Origin: Physella acuta
Taxonomy: Eukaryota > Mollusca > Gastropoda > Physidae
DNA: 64,000 nt
Reading direction: 5' to 3'
Assembly: GCF_028476545.1 (NCBI RefSeq)
Contig: NW_026731982.1
Span: 759,001-823,000, forward strand
The position numbers and the translations under genes were made by a program. A model generated the notes under the pieces. That model was not told the origin of the DNA. It made no database searches and saw only the letters and a program-made list of their open reading frames with translations. Positions 50,532-62,839 of the stretch are shown here, piece by piece. Each line of letters starts with the position of its first letter. Positions within the stretch are counted from its first letter, which is position 1.

Positions 50532-53500
50532 ACCGTTTTTAAATTCATCTTTTGTCGTAATTTCTTTGAAAAAATATATAACAATTTAATTCACGTCCAT
50601 GTATTGACATCTAATCTGGTTAGGTAAAGTTTAAATCTCTGTATCTTGTAAAATAAAGATAGTACATGTACACTGAACGTTATGAACAAAATTACAATAA
50701 TAAAAGAATACTTAATGCACTGAAGGCACACTATAACTGATTTGTATAAAATATGTTATGCCCTACTATTCGCATCAAGGTCAGCAATTTCCAACATGTG
50801 ATCTAATTTTATGTTTAAAAATAAATAAAATATAATATATCAGTAGAACTGGTTTTGTGCCTTTTAAAACGACATTTTTTTTTAATGTGCTGTTGCGATT
50901 GATCCATACTTTTATTTTATTTATTTAATCGTTTTGATTAATGTTCTATGAATGTAAACGTAGAGTTACCTGTCTAACTGATATCCCACACGGAAGGTGA
51001 AGTAGAGCTAACTATATTCGGCATATGAAGGGATAGCATGATCAGCACTATACCCAGCCGCAATGAATATACCTAACGTAGTTCAGGTACCCATCAGAGT
51101 TTGTGTAGAACATAGGCGTATTCATGTTATTGGCTAATTCGATTAATTAACATAACTAATCTGCTGATATTAAAATATGCTATTAATCATTTTTCTTAAA
51201 AATCCGTAAATTACAAGTAATTGTTATAAGTAATATTGAATAGCTTTGTAAATTAACTAATAACAACTTTAAAAAGATACTAAAATGTAGACGGCAGTAA
51301 TTTATTAACATGACGCATGGACAGTTTGTTGATATGCAAAAAGGAGATGGGAAGCTTTAATGTCAGTGATTCATTTTAGATGTGCTTTCATTATACATGG
51401 TGTGTAGGGAATTATTGTCCATACACGGTTTGTGACAAGCCAAGGAAATATTATTAGCTGTGTCGTGGGCAGGATAAGCACTCTACTTTAAAGTATTGAT
51501 ACAATTGAAGTTGCAGGTGCAGTAACATTAATGAGCATCTTAATTAAAACAATGTGCGCAGTTAATAGCATTTAAACAAAAATGATAATAACAAAGTCCG
51601 ATAACCAATTGAATAGGACAAGGTTTTTAGACCGGCAAAATAACATAAATAACCATGGTCGATGAATAACTGACAATTTAATTAAAATAGTTTTAAGGCA
51701 TTTAGTAAATTACAATCACTCGATATAACAAAGTTAACTTTAAAAGTACAAATGAGTGTATTATATTTTTATACAAAACATGTTAATCATTCACGAAATA
51801 AATACTTTACAAAATGGCACAAGAAGATCAACTAGTTTTAGTAAAATAAAAACTTAGACTGTAAAAATAGGAGCTAGTGGACCCCGTTGAACATGTGGAG
51901 GCTGAACCACAAGTCGAAAGTAAGTTTAATGAATTTCCTCCCTTAAAATACTCAATTGTACTGTGTATCTCAGAATCCAGGCCGGGAAGGACCAACTAAG
52001 AGATTACAGAAATTGTGTGTGTGTGTGAAAGGGTGTGGGGTGGAAACATTGGTAACTGGTGGGGGTGGTAGAGAATATGGCGTTGTAACAGCCTTACCGC
52101 CATGCATGTTTTAACGTTATTAGAAAGCAATATAAAAGACGAACCATAGTCATGAGAACATTAATACATTGTGGTTTTGAAAGTTCGAAACATCTTCATT
52201 GAATTATACTATAGTTCCCTGTTTAAAATTTAGAAATCTCTTTATATGAAGATTTAGATGTGGCCTGTAGAACCTCTTTTATGATGGAACATTGATTAAA
52301 CTGACGATTTGCATATGTACTAAATAAATATTAACGAGTCTAAACCTTATTATTTTAATAAAGTAAAGAATGATAATTAAAAATACAATGATATAACGTA
52401 ACAAAGACAATTAAAGTATTGCACACATTTTAGTTATAAATATTTTATATAATTGTTGCATTTATTTCAACGAAATTTAAAACTGATTTAACAAGAAACA
52501 TTGCAGATTAAGTACCTTTGTTTCATTCTAAATATTGACATGGGAAGTAACTGTTATTGGTAAACTTGAATAGATGTGTAAATTGCTAAGTAACTGCAAC
52601 AAGATTAAAAGAAGCTAGAAAACTTAGATGGTGGTGTAAGTGTTAGAAGCTATAGTTTCAAATTAATGCTGATTTTAGGTAAAATAGTCAGAGAGTGCTA
52701 TTGCAAAACAGAAATGCTGATCTAATGACGATGATTGCTGTGTTTTAGTGTTAGTTAAAAAATTAGAATTGCTTACAGATTGGTTTTGAGTATTTATAGT
52801 TCTATTTATTAATTTATTTTACAACATACGCAGTTTAGTGAGTATGGGTTGTTGACATTTAAGAATGAGATATGGCGCTTTAATTACGGTGTAATGGTTT
52901 AGACGTACTTAAGCGAAAAATGGTTGATGTGTGTTGGTGTTAGTTAAAAATTAATAAACGAATGCATAATGGTTAGAATATGTATTATTATTTAACATAT
53001 ATTTTTGTTATAACATACATGTTTTAGTGAGCTTGAGTCGGTGAGATCAGAACACTGAATTAGTGACAAGACACATGGAAAGTTTGTAATAGACAAGTAT
53101 GAGATGGGACGCTTTTAGTGCAATGTATTAGATGTAATTTAACGATAAATGGTGTGTATTGAACGACTTCCCGCAAATGGTTAGTTATAAGCAAAGAACA
53201 TGTGTATAACCACCCTCATCAAGTGATATGCGTGTGTGTTTGTAAGCCTTAGTCTGTTACATAATTCAAATATTTACGCAATGTTTGTTACAATAATAAA
53301 ATGGCGAACAATAATTTATCGATTAGATTATAGCATTCAAATGAAGCCAATTTTATAGATCAACAAATCGCAAGTGTTGAATCAGTCGAGATATCCACGA
53401 CCACACATGCTTAGCATAACATGACAAGTAGAGGGCTGGAAGCTGGCGTTGGTGAGAGTCGTCTACAAACATCGTCACACTCTCATTGTATGGCTTAGGT

Positions 53501-54225
53501 TTGAATTGTGTGACGACGTGTGACGATGGGGATGTTCTAAAAGTGTGACAATTTCGAATTTTAAAATGTTTGAAACTGAATTTCTGCCATAGCATCTCAT
53601 CTTTACAAGTTTTTTTTAAATGGTGTACATATACAATGTAAACCAAGCTTCGTAAAAATGTGTAATCACAACACGGTTCTGTAGTAGGGCTAGGGTTGGG
53701 GTACCATAGTGCAAAGAAAATAGCCACATTATTACAACTCAGGGTAGGATGCCAGCGTTGCCTCGACTTTTAATTCCAAAAACCATTTTGTTTTATCATA
53801 ATTATTATCTCTCAGACACCTCATTACTTTCTCATTAAAAAGCAGTTTGTATTATTTCCCATGTAAACAATAACAACATTAGGGGGAAATAATTTAATTT
53901 TTGTCTAAGAAAAAAATGATTTAAAAAATAAAGAAGTTGAGAAGTATTTAAAATAAGAAAATCTTAAAATATGTAATTGATAAAACTAGATTGTTGTGTA
54001 CATCATAAAGGTGTATAAATATGTAATAATCGTAACGATTTATATTTCATTCACATGTAATTAAAAACTCTTAGTTTAATAGCATACTGTAATTATATAC
54101 ACAAGAAACTTACGGTTGAACAATGCCATATACAACCTTCTGCATTTGACCGCAAAACTGTTTTTTTTTTAAAGTCAAAAGAAATTATAATTGAAGTTAA
54201 CTGAATCCTACTGGAAAAGGGTCGG
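50532..54225. other. Long AT-rich stretch, largely featureless
   Basis: No gene or element terminus recognised. Weak, strongly diverged tandem similarity of ~200-bp segments occurs at about 52740-53160 (repeated GTGTTAGTTAAAAA, ACATAC...TTTAGTGAG, GAGAT(A/G)GG(A/C)GCTTT). A TG microsatellite lies at 52014-52030. A minus-strand frame of 124 codons at 53353-53727 has no recognisable domain. Confidence 0.5.
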
Positions 54226-54277
54226 CAACATTCGGCTTGAGAACCGCATGAGGCTCTTTAATTTCAACACTCTATAC

Positions 54278-54485
54278 CAGGGGTCGGCAACCTGCGGCTC
54301 GCGAGCCGCATGCGGCTCTTTTGATATCAAGTTGCGGCTCTCCAGCTCCTTGCACAAACACTAATAATCTTAATAAAAAAATACAATATTTGAAATAAAA
54401 AAAATGTTAGTGGCTCTTTAAAACCAGGGAAATTTAAAAAATTGTAACTTTTGGCTCTTTCGCTTGAAAAGGTTGCCGACCCCTG
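54278..54485. mobile_element. hAT element, CAGGGGTCGGCAACC family, 208 bp
   Basis: Ends CAGGGGTCGGCAACC / GGTTGCCGACCCCTG; perfect 8-bp target duplication CTCTATAC at 54270-54277 and 54486-54493. An older, degraded end of the same family (GGGTCGGCAACATTCGGC) lies just upstream at 54220-54260. Confidence 0.95.
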
Positions 54486-55293
54486 CTCTATACCTGTTTA
54501 AGTTAATGGAAATAATGCTCTTCTAAGAACTTACACAAACAGTAGCAGCAATAACTGTATTTTTTTAACTACCAATGTGTCATTTTAACAAACATACACG
54601 GTCACTCCTAAACACTAGGTTCACAGTTCTAGTAAGAATAAATTAATCCTAGATGTTAAGTTGTATGCAAAATGATTCATTGTTTAAGAAAGTACATGAT
54701 CTAAATTACGTGTAGTATTAAAAATCAATATTAGCCTTCTCGCAGCCGATAACGAGAATATGATAACCAATCGAACAACTAGTAGAGACGTTGGCACGCA
54801 ACAAATACACTCATTAATAAACAAACACGTTTACATTATTAGTTTGATTTAATGAAACATAAATATTATCTTTTTGCATAAAGAAATGCTTGTGGAAGAA
54901 AGTAGGCTATACGTCAGTTATAAATTACATTAATGTTATCAATCTTAGTCTTCGTTAGCCGAAGATGCACAACAATCTTATAAAAAAAAAGAACTTATAA
55001 CTGTGCCAAATGCATGTAAATTAAATTTAAACTGTATTTATACTTTTGTACTTAATTATCCTTACATACGACACGTGTGTCTTGGCCTTATTATTATAAA
55101 TAATAATATAATACATGTTATAAAATGCGCCAACGTCTTTTTTTAATGTATGTCTTACGTTTTAGGATAAATTACTTTAAACTATTTAAATAAAACGGAT
55201 TTTGCTTTTAAATACTGAAATACATGGCTACATAAAATAACATACAACCTTATTAAAGAACATTACAGCAGTAAATGTTTGATTATATTCTTA

Positions 55294-56483
55294 CTAGGCA
55301 TGCTGCCCAGCTTCGCTTAGGCTTTCGAAAACATTGAGAATTTGAATGCTTAATTAATTCGCCCGAGGGTCGGTCTACGACCTCAAGAGTTATGAAGAGG
55401 TTCCTCCGTGGACATTTTTTTAAAATTTATAGCTCATATAAGGTACCGGTCAGTCGATGTCAGTTTTGACCCCCTCATCGTAGACTTTTCGGCCAACCGG
55501 CCCCCGTGTTCTGTCGCCCCAAGGCAAGGTCCTGCCAAATTTGAAGCGCCTGCGGCGCCGGGAAGTGCCGGACACCCGACAATCTAGATCTAGATCTAGA
55601 TTCCTAAAAGAATTTTTTTTTAAGTTTAGCCCGAGCATAATAAAAAAAAAATACATTAACCAAGTTGACTTGGTGTGTCTCGAACCCGCACCACCTGCGT
55701 GGTTTAATGTACACTAACATCTCCGCTATTTAGGCACCTTATAAATGACGGAGAATGAAACGCGTATTTTAAAATCTTAACTTACGCGAATATGCCTATT
55801 TTTTCAAATTAATTTTTTTATCCCAAATTAGCCAGTTCCAAACAAAGATTTTGTATAAAATAAATAAGTCTTGAAATAGTTTAGTCCTAGTATAGAAATT
55901 TATTTTTGGAATTGATTTTAGAGAAGTTAGAGTCTAAATCAGTAAATCTAGATCTTAGCGTCTACGTCTAGATCTAGTTATTGCGTAGATTTAGATTTAG
56001 ATTTAGTCTAGATCTAGAATCTCTAGATCTAGAATCCAAATACATAAAATAAATTTTATGAGTTTAGGCCGGAAAAATTGTATTGTATACATTTCATAGT
56101 GTACGTAGATCTAAATCAAATTTGAATGAAATAGTTCATTTCTTTTCATTCTAAACACGGCAGATGACGTCATTAGATAATGTATAAGCAATAGTGACGT
56201 CACAGTTTTATGCGTTCTTTTTCACATCTATTAATGCTTTTCCGGTTGCATAAATAATACTGTTTCTCTACATTCGAATACGCCTTTAATTTTTATTTTT
56301 CTTCTTTAACTAAAATTGTGGTTATACATTTAAAACATCTAACATATTATTTTCAACAAAAGTCCGTAAAAAGTTCTCGATATATCGCTGCCGATTCTGA
56401 CGTGATGTCCGGCGAAAAATTTTTGCGGACAGAGAAAGAGAGAGAGAGAGAGAAGAGCGCACATGGTCTTTTATAAATTAGGA
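55294..56483 (-). mobile_element. Complete non-autonomous Helitron, 1190 bp
   Basis: On the minus strand it starts TCCTAATTTATAAAAGACC and ends GCATGCCTAG, between A and T. The terminal hairpin region reads CCTAAGCGAAGCTGGGCAG. The paralogous locus at 16941-16954 is continuous (TTGCTTATTATTGC) and lacks it, so both ends are fixed. Inside are GA repeats, CTAGATCTAGAT-type palindromic words, a tRNA-like segment (55678-55735) and the TCAGTTTTGACCCC and GCCTGCGGCGCC blocks shared with other family members. No Rep/helicase frame. Confidence 0.9.
55665..55735 (-). other. tRNA-related segment with Pol III box A/B-like words
   Basis: On the minus strand TAGCGGAGATGTTAGTG (box A-like, 55712-55728) is followed after about 25 bp by GGTTCGAGA (box B-like, 55678-55686). 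Stem pairing is incomplete and no anticodon arm is convincing. It lies inside the Helitron. Confidence 0.4.
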
Positions 56484-56579
56484 TTATTGCAATAATGACA
56501 GTGTGTTGTGATGGTCATATATTGTTGACTGAGATTTTAATTATCGTGGCGGGTACATGTTATAACGATATTTGCCCTG

Positions 56580-57476
56580 GGGCTGTAAGTATAATGTTGG
56601 CAGCTAGGATGTAAATAAAGCATGGAGCTGTAAGTATAATGTTGGCAGCTAGGATGCAAATAAAGCATGGGGATGTAAGTATAATGTTGGCAGCTAGGAT
56701 GCAAATAAAGCATGGAGCTGTAAGTATAATGTTGGCAGCTAGGATGTAAATAAAGCATGGAGCTGTAAGTATAATGTTGGCAGCTAGGATGCAAATAAAG
56801 CATGGGGATGTAAGTATAATGTTGGCAGCTAGGATGCAAATAAAGCATGGAGCTGTAAGTATAATGTTGGCAGCTAGGATGCAAATAAAGCATGGGGATG
56901 TAAGTATAATGTTGGCAGCTAGGATGCAAATAAAGCATGGGGCTGTAAGTATAATGTTGGCAGCTAGGATGCAAATAAAGCATGGAGCTGTAAGTATAAT
57001 GTTGGCAGCTAGGATGCAAATAAAGCATGGGGATGTAAGTATAATGTTGGCAGCTAGGATGCAAATAAAGCATGGAGCTGTAAGTATAATGTTGGCAGCT
57101 AGGATGTAAATAAAGCATGGAGCTGTAAGTATAATGTTGGCAGCTATGATGTAAATAAAGCATGGGGATGTAAGTATAATGTTGACAGCTAGGATGTAAA
57201 TAAAGCATGGAGCTGTAAGTATAATGTTGGCAGTTAGGATGTAAATAAAGCATGGAGCTGTAAGTATAATGTTGGCAGTTAGAATGTAAATAAAGCATGG
57301 AGCTGTAAGTATAATGTTGGCAGCTAGGATGTAAATAAAGCATGGGGCTGTAATTATAATGTTGGCAGCTAGGATGTAAATAAAGCATGTAGCTGTAAGT
57401 ATACTGTTGGCAGCTAGGATGTAAATAAAGCATGGAGCTGTAAGTATAATGTTGGCAGCTAGGATGTAAATAAAGC
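56580..57476. repeat. 45-bp minisatellite, about 20 copies (second locus)
   Basis: Same unit as 17041-17941, but with locus-specific variants: GATGCAAAT instead of GATGTAAAT in a block of units, and GGAGCT / GGGGAT phases that alternate. Copy number is the same to within a unit. Open frames on both strands are by-products of the 45-bp period. Confidence 0.97.
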
Positions 57477-57512
57477 AGTTCGCCTTCTGATAGGAGTAAA
57501 AGTTGACGTTAA

Positions 57513-57790
57513 TGATACATATAACACTAGTGAAACCATGGCTTACTCTAGGCAATTATACATATAACACTAGTGAAACCATGGCTTACTCTAGGCAATT
57601 ATACATATAACACTAGTGAAACCATGGCTTACTCTAGGCAATTATACATATAACACTAGTGAAACCATGACTTACTCTAGGGAATTATACATATAACACT
57701 AGTGAAACCATGGCTTACTCTAGGCAATTATACATATAACACTAGTGAAACCATGGCTTACTCTAGGCAATTATACATATAACACTAGTA
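57513..57790. repeat. 43-bp minisatellite, 6-7 copies (second locus)
   Basis: Same unit as 17966-18113 with few variants. Confidence 0.96.
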
Positions 57791-57799
57791 AAACGTGTA

Positions 57800-59050
57800 A
57801 TATAGTTTACTATAAAATAAGTCTATTCACAGCTTACAAAGTAGGAATGTAAGAAAGTAGGACATCTAAAAAATAATTAATTACTCGCGATTTAGCATCG
57901 ACATTTTATATATGTTTAGCATTCTGTTAGTTTTAACCTTAATCACAATGTAGTAATCACAGTGTAGTAATAAACAACAAAATAGTAAATTCTGTTATTA
58001 GCACGATGTTAAAATATATTGTTTTAGTTTTACAATTACATAAGCATACGTACAAAACAAAATGGTTTAACGATATATTTAACATCAGAGAATATTCAAA
58101 CATATCCCCGGGATTCACTAACTTAATGTATCAATTAAAACAAACTACAACAACATATCATGTGTGTTAGTGAATTTACGTGTTTGCAAATCTTTTTTTT
58201 TTTCGGTCGTAATAATTCGTAACCTCTAGTTAGTCACAAGAATATGGAATATTAAACTTTGAATATGTTATGGTTTCTCGTGTCATGTTTATTTGTATGT
58301 CTTTTTGTATTTATATTAATAATTTTAAATATATTTCCTTTTTATACTATGTCATTTTAGTATATAATTTTATAAAAATAATTGAGAGAAGTAATTGCTT
58401 TTTAATTGTTTAGCACAAATCTATTAAAAAGTAGCTTTGAGCACCCTTATTTGAATATTTAAAAAAAGGGAAATGAGTCAAAAAAGTGGTTTAAACGTTT
58501 GCCTATCTTTCACACTGGTTTAAAAACAAAGTGAAAAATAATAATATACAAGAGCGTGGGATGGTGTCTATAGAATAAAGATACTCCAACCACTGCTACA
58601 GTATTCTTTTTTCAAAACAACCATCAGGTCAAAAATGCAAGAACATTTAGTTAAGTAACTAAAAAAATGATTATGGTCGGCTTTGGGCCCCTAAACGGCG
58701 TGCCCCCCCCCCTCCCCCCCGGGGTCTGGCGGCACTGTAGTTCCGCCCCTGTACATAAAAATTAAAAAATAAATTAAATACATTAAAAATAGTTATTTTT
58801 GAAAAATAGCAATATTAACTAACAAATAGTAACTCTCGAGAACAGGCCAAATTAAGACGAAACTATATTATAATAAGCGATAACACAAGAAGCTGATCAA
58901 CTGCGTATGATTATTGAAGAAAAAAAGGTTTAAGAAAAGGAAAATATGTGCTGATCAAATAATATAAATTATAAATATTTATATGAATATTATAGTTTTA
59001 AATTTCAAAGTAAAGTCGACAACGTGTTGATTTTGACCACGAAAGAAAAT
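57800..59050. other. AT-rich stretch with one MITE end
   Basis: At 58678-58751, C and G runs and GGCACTGTAGTTCCGCCCCTG form a hAT-like terminus on the minus strand (CAGGGGCGGAACTACAGTG). The other end is not seen. A family C fragment (CTCGAGAACAGGCCAAATTA) lies near 58835-58865, reversed. Confidence 0.5.
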
Positions 59051-59059
59051 GATGTTATT

Positions 59060-59530
59060 TGTAGTAAACACACGGACACGCCTTTACGGGTGATCTATTG
59101 CGTACAACAACATGTAAGACGAACAACAAGATGAAACAATATATAAGACGAAACAACGTCTCGTTAACAATACAAACGCATAATACTGTAAATATATTGG
59201 ACCTACAATATCTACGCAACACAGACGATTCTAAATATAAATAAATACGCTGGTACACACACTAAGATACAGTGGCTATCTAACAGTGCAAACCTAGTAT
59301 TCTCTAAACATGTGGGAGAACTGACTAAAAATAGGGTCTTCATTGATGTGTGTGTTGTGTTGTGCATCATTTTGTTTTCTCAGATTAACAACAACTGCGC
59401 CAATTTCTGTAATTCTACTGGAACAATTTTCTACAACTGAGTTCCGGTCTGACTTAGCATTGTCCATTTTATTCCTTGGATCTCATATGTTTCTGTCCAA
59501 TGGTTCGCTAGATGAATGTGTTTTGGGCTG
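59060..59530 (-). repeat. Dispersed repeat family G, copy 2
   Basis: Reverse complement of 18326-18767 (landmarks listed there), extending further to a CGTAAAGGCGTGTCCGT segment. Confidence 0.85.
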
Positions 59531-59539
59531 ATGGCTTCA

Positions 59540-59950
59540 TAATTATGTTGTATTTTCTTCTTCTTTGTTCTTAATTTTAGTGTTGGAAGGGATCCGTCTT
59601 ACTTAAAATTTAAAGGGGTGTAACCGGTAAAATATTTTGAAAAATAAGTACACGGGGTTACCTCCTTTATTATTTTAACTTACATAATTATGTAGATTGA
59701 ATTATTCCCTTTGTTTTTACGAAGTTATATTGTACGCTATTTCAACAATTACTTGTTAATAAAAGCTACATACATAAAATTAGCCTTGAAGATATGCATA
59801 CATATCAATGTTTGCGCTAGGTGTAGTACTTTGCTTGTATAGATGTTTGCATACAATTTGCCTAACCTTGCATAACTGTTGTGTGTGGTATGTTGTATGG
59901 CGGCGTATGTAAATCTTCCCTGAGTATCTGTAGCAGTGTCGCTAATCTTG
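59540..59950. other. AT-rich stretch without recognised features
   Basis: No gene or element terminus supported. Confidence 0.5.
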
Positions 59951-59958
59951 TATTTGTC

Positions 59959-60248
59959 TTATGTGGAGAGTATGCTTGTACCTCGGCAGTGATGTAGACC
60001 TATGCTGTGTACTGCCTGCGCTGCTCCTAATGTGTTACAGTAATGTTGGACGTGTTGTATTGATTTGAAGTTAGTTTCCTGTAATAGTATCATGTCTATC
60101 TTGTTTAATGTGTTACAGTAATGTTGGACGTGTTGTGCTGATTTGAAGTTAGTTTCCTGTAATATTATCATGTCTATCTTGTTTTTGTTTATAAATGATT
60201 GGAGGGTGGGGATTTTACCTCCCACGCCTTTATGTTTAGAGTAATTTT
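59959..60248 (-). pseudogene. LINE ORF2 endonuclease N-terminal fragment with 78-bp duplication
   Basis: The minus strand reads ITLNIK then, in the next frame, GGKIPTLQSFINKNKIDMII and LQETNFKSAQHVQHYCNTL. This is the APE-type endonuclease start (Asn of LNIK, Glu of QETN). A 26-residue block starting NKIDMI..QETNFKS is present twice in tandem. After HCRGTSILS the frame breaks. No further ORF2 domains follow. Confidence 0.7.
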
Positions 60249-60249
60249 A

Positions 60250-60507
60250 TTTTTATTTTTTTTTAACCAAAACTATTCAGAAAGGGTTAGGGATATTGAT
60301 AGAACTAACGTTTTGCAATTAAACAAAAATGAAAATGTACCTTTGAAAAGTTTATAAGTTTAAACAGAGTAATAAATTATTATTGCTTTATTCTAGTCCA
60401 TTTTCAATAGTACAACAATTAAAATTTTAATAAACCGTGTTAATACAATTGAAAACAAGCTATCTAATGATCTATTAATTGTTCCTATATTATTGTTCAT
60501 ATCTATA
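60250..60507. other. AT-rich stretch without recognised features
   Basis: Sequence left of the Helitron-like element; nothing recognised. Confidence 0.5.
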
Positions 60508-62839
60508 TCTACATATATAAAGCAATGTATGTCTGTGTGTCTGTGTGTGTGTGTGTGTGTCTGTCTGTCTGTGTGTCTTTTATGCATTACCACAACTCTT
60601 ATCACATCGCCGTGAAACTTTGGGAAGTTGTTGAGAATATTCCTGGGGAGGTTTCTGCGAAAAAAAAATATTTCAAATTCGCAGGGGTGGCGCCCCGGCA
60701 GGGCGCGATTTGTTTTTCTCTATATACGGTATATAAAAATAAAAGTCTATTTTGATTTCACACTGTTCATCCGATAGCCATGAGACTTTGGGGAGTTCAT
60801 TATACCACTCTAGGGAAGGGTTCTGTAAAAAAATAATTTTTAATTTCGCAAGGGCGGCGCCAGGGGAGGGTCGGATTTTTCTCTATTTACGGTATATAAA
60901 AATAAAAGTCTATTTTGATTTCACACTGTTTATCCGATAGGCATGAAACTTTGGGGAGTTGATTAGAACACTCTAGAGAAGGGTTCTGTACAAAAATAAT
61001 TTTTAATTTCGCAAGGGCGGCGCCACGGGAGGGTGCGATTTTTCTCTATATACGGTATATAAAAATAATAAAAGTGAATTGCCGTGACACCTTTCACACG
61101 ATCGCCATGAAACTTTAGGAAGTTGTTGACAATATTCCTGGGGAGGTTTCTGCGAAAAAAGTATTTCAAATTCGCAGGGGTGGCGCCCCCACAGGGCGCG
61201 ATTTGTTTTTTTCTATATACGGTATATAAAAATAAAAGTCGATTTTGGTTTGGCATCGTTCATCCTATAGCCATGAGACTTTGGGGAGTTCAATATACCA
61301 CTCTATGGAAGGGTTCTGTAAACAAATAATTTTCAATTTCGCAAGGGCGGCGCCACGGGAGGGTCCGATTTTTCTCTATTTACGGTATATAAAAATAATA
61401 AAAGTGAATTGCAGTGACACCGTTTATCCGATAGGCATGAGACTTTGGGGAGTTCATTATAAAACTCTTGGGAAGGGTTCTGTAAAAAATACATTTTTAA
61501 TTTCGCAAGGGCGGCGCCACGAGAGGGTGCGATTTTTCTCTATATACGGTTTATAAAAATAAGTCGATTTTGGTGTGACACCGTTATCCAATAGCCATGA
61601 GACTTTGAGGGAGTTGATTAGAACAATGCAGGGAAGGGTTCTGTAAAAAAATCCTTTTTTAATTTCGCAAGGGCGGCGCCACGGGCGGCTGCGATTTTTC
61701 TCTATATACGGTTTATAAAATTTCGGTTTCACACCGTTCATCCTTTTACCGTGAAACTTTGGGGAGATAATTAGATCACTCAATGGTAGGGTTCTGCAAA
61801 AAAATATTGTTTAATATTGCAAGGGCGGCGCCCCCAGGGGGAGCGATTTTTTTTCTCTCTATACACGGTATATAAAAAATAAAACTCGGATGCGGTTCAT
61901 CCGAGTGCCATGAAACTTTAGGAAGTAGATGAGAATGCTCCAGAGAATATTTCTGCGAAAAAGAAAACTAAAGTTTCTTACGGGCGGCGCCATATAGGGT
62001 ACAACTTTCGTCAATACACGGTTTGGCGCCCAGAGTTTTAGAGCGACTAAGTTGGCACTTGGCATCCGTTAATCGAGCGTCCTGCATAGCGAGTAAGGGT
62101 TACTACTATATTCAGCGGTAAAACTACAACAGGCTTCTAAAAATAACTTTGTAACGCGAGGAAATCCTTCTGTACAGTTTTGTCCCCTTGCGAAAGATGA
62201 AAAAATAACTTTTTGAATATGAGGAGCCTACTGTAGAGTTTCGTCACTTTGCGAATGATGCAATAAGCACCTATTATTAGACAATCCAGTCAGAAATTGA
62301 GATCGAGCATCTAAGAATAGACCATTAGTAACGCTAGCATATTGCATCAGTCACACTGATGTTTAAAACACGTCAAATACTTTTTTACGTGTTAAAGAAA
62401 AAAATCCTGTTCATTTGTGTCTCTTTAGCGAATGACGAAATCTGTATCATTATTAACAGGATGCTATTTGGCACGATGGCGCCTGTCCAGGGGTCGTACG
62501 CCGCGTCTATGCGGTAGTCTAATCGGGGGGTGGGGGCCCTGAGAGCGCCCCTGTACGTCTCTGACACATGGGCGGTCACCAAAGTGTGTTCTAACATTAT
62601 TTCGGTGAGTGATTAATGTACACTCAATGTTTACATGCGGTAGTGTAGGTAAACCCCTGTCCCGATATTTTTTTTTATTTAAGCGCAGGCATTGTTTACA
62701 TTTAAATAACTCACTTTTAGAAAAGACGGTCACGCGTCTAAGAACATGTGATTGGTAACGCGTTGGTGAAATCCTTCTAATACATTTCGTCAAACTTTCT
62801 TCTATCCCCGCGGCAACGCGCGGGGGACGGGTACGCTAG
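60508..62839 (+). mobile_element. Helitron-like element with tandem ~165-bp modules, 2332 bp
   Basis: The 5' end is TCTACATATATAAAGCAATG and the 3' end CTAG (62836-62839), between A and T. The 3' hairpin CCCCGCG/CGCGGGG spans 62806-62825, 10-14 nt before the end. Inside, nine modules repeat CCATGAAACTTTGGGGAG, GGTTCTGTAAAAAA, GGCGGCGCC and CTCTATATACGGTATAT, with GGCGGCGCC-type landmarks about 165 bp apart from 60685 to 61983. The remaining 800 bp are unique. No Rep/helicase coding sequence, so non-autonomous. Confidence 0.82.
60685..61995 (+). repeat. Internal ~165-bp module array of the Helitron-like element
   Basis: Nine modules; two subtypes alternate by their 5' half (GTTGTTGACAATATTCCTGGGG versus GTTCATTATACCACTCTAGGG). 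The last two are the most diverged. Confidence 0.9.

Larger units (their letters stand above)
54490..57795 (+). repeat. Dispersed repeat family D/E with minisatellite arrays, copy 2
   Basis: Matches 16472-18113 over its main part and the reverse of 24000-24600. It contains a 1190-bp Helitron (55294-56483) absent from copy 1. It lacks the tail seen at 18114-18190. Confidence 0.88.

Noticed and set aside
53353-53727. 124-codon minus-strand frame
   Set aside because: No domain, no homologue in the window and no exon signals; plausible by chance over such a length, so not called.
56537-57555. Open frames of about 300-330 codons on the minus strand and 111 on the plus strand
   Set aside because: Same minisatellite artefact as at 17041-17941, on both strands.
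59343-59531. Paralogous 62-codon frames in family G repeats (also 18326-18514)
   Set aside because: The two copies share DNA similarity, but indels shift the frame between them, so there is no sign of coding constraint.
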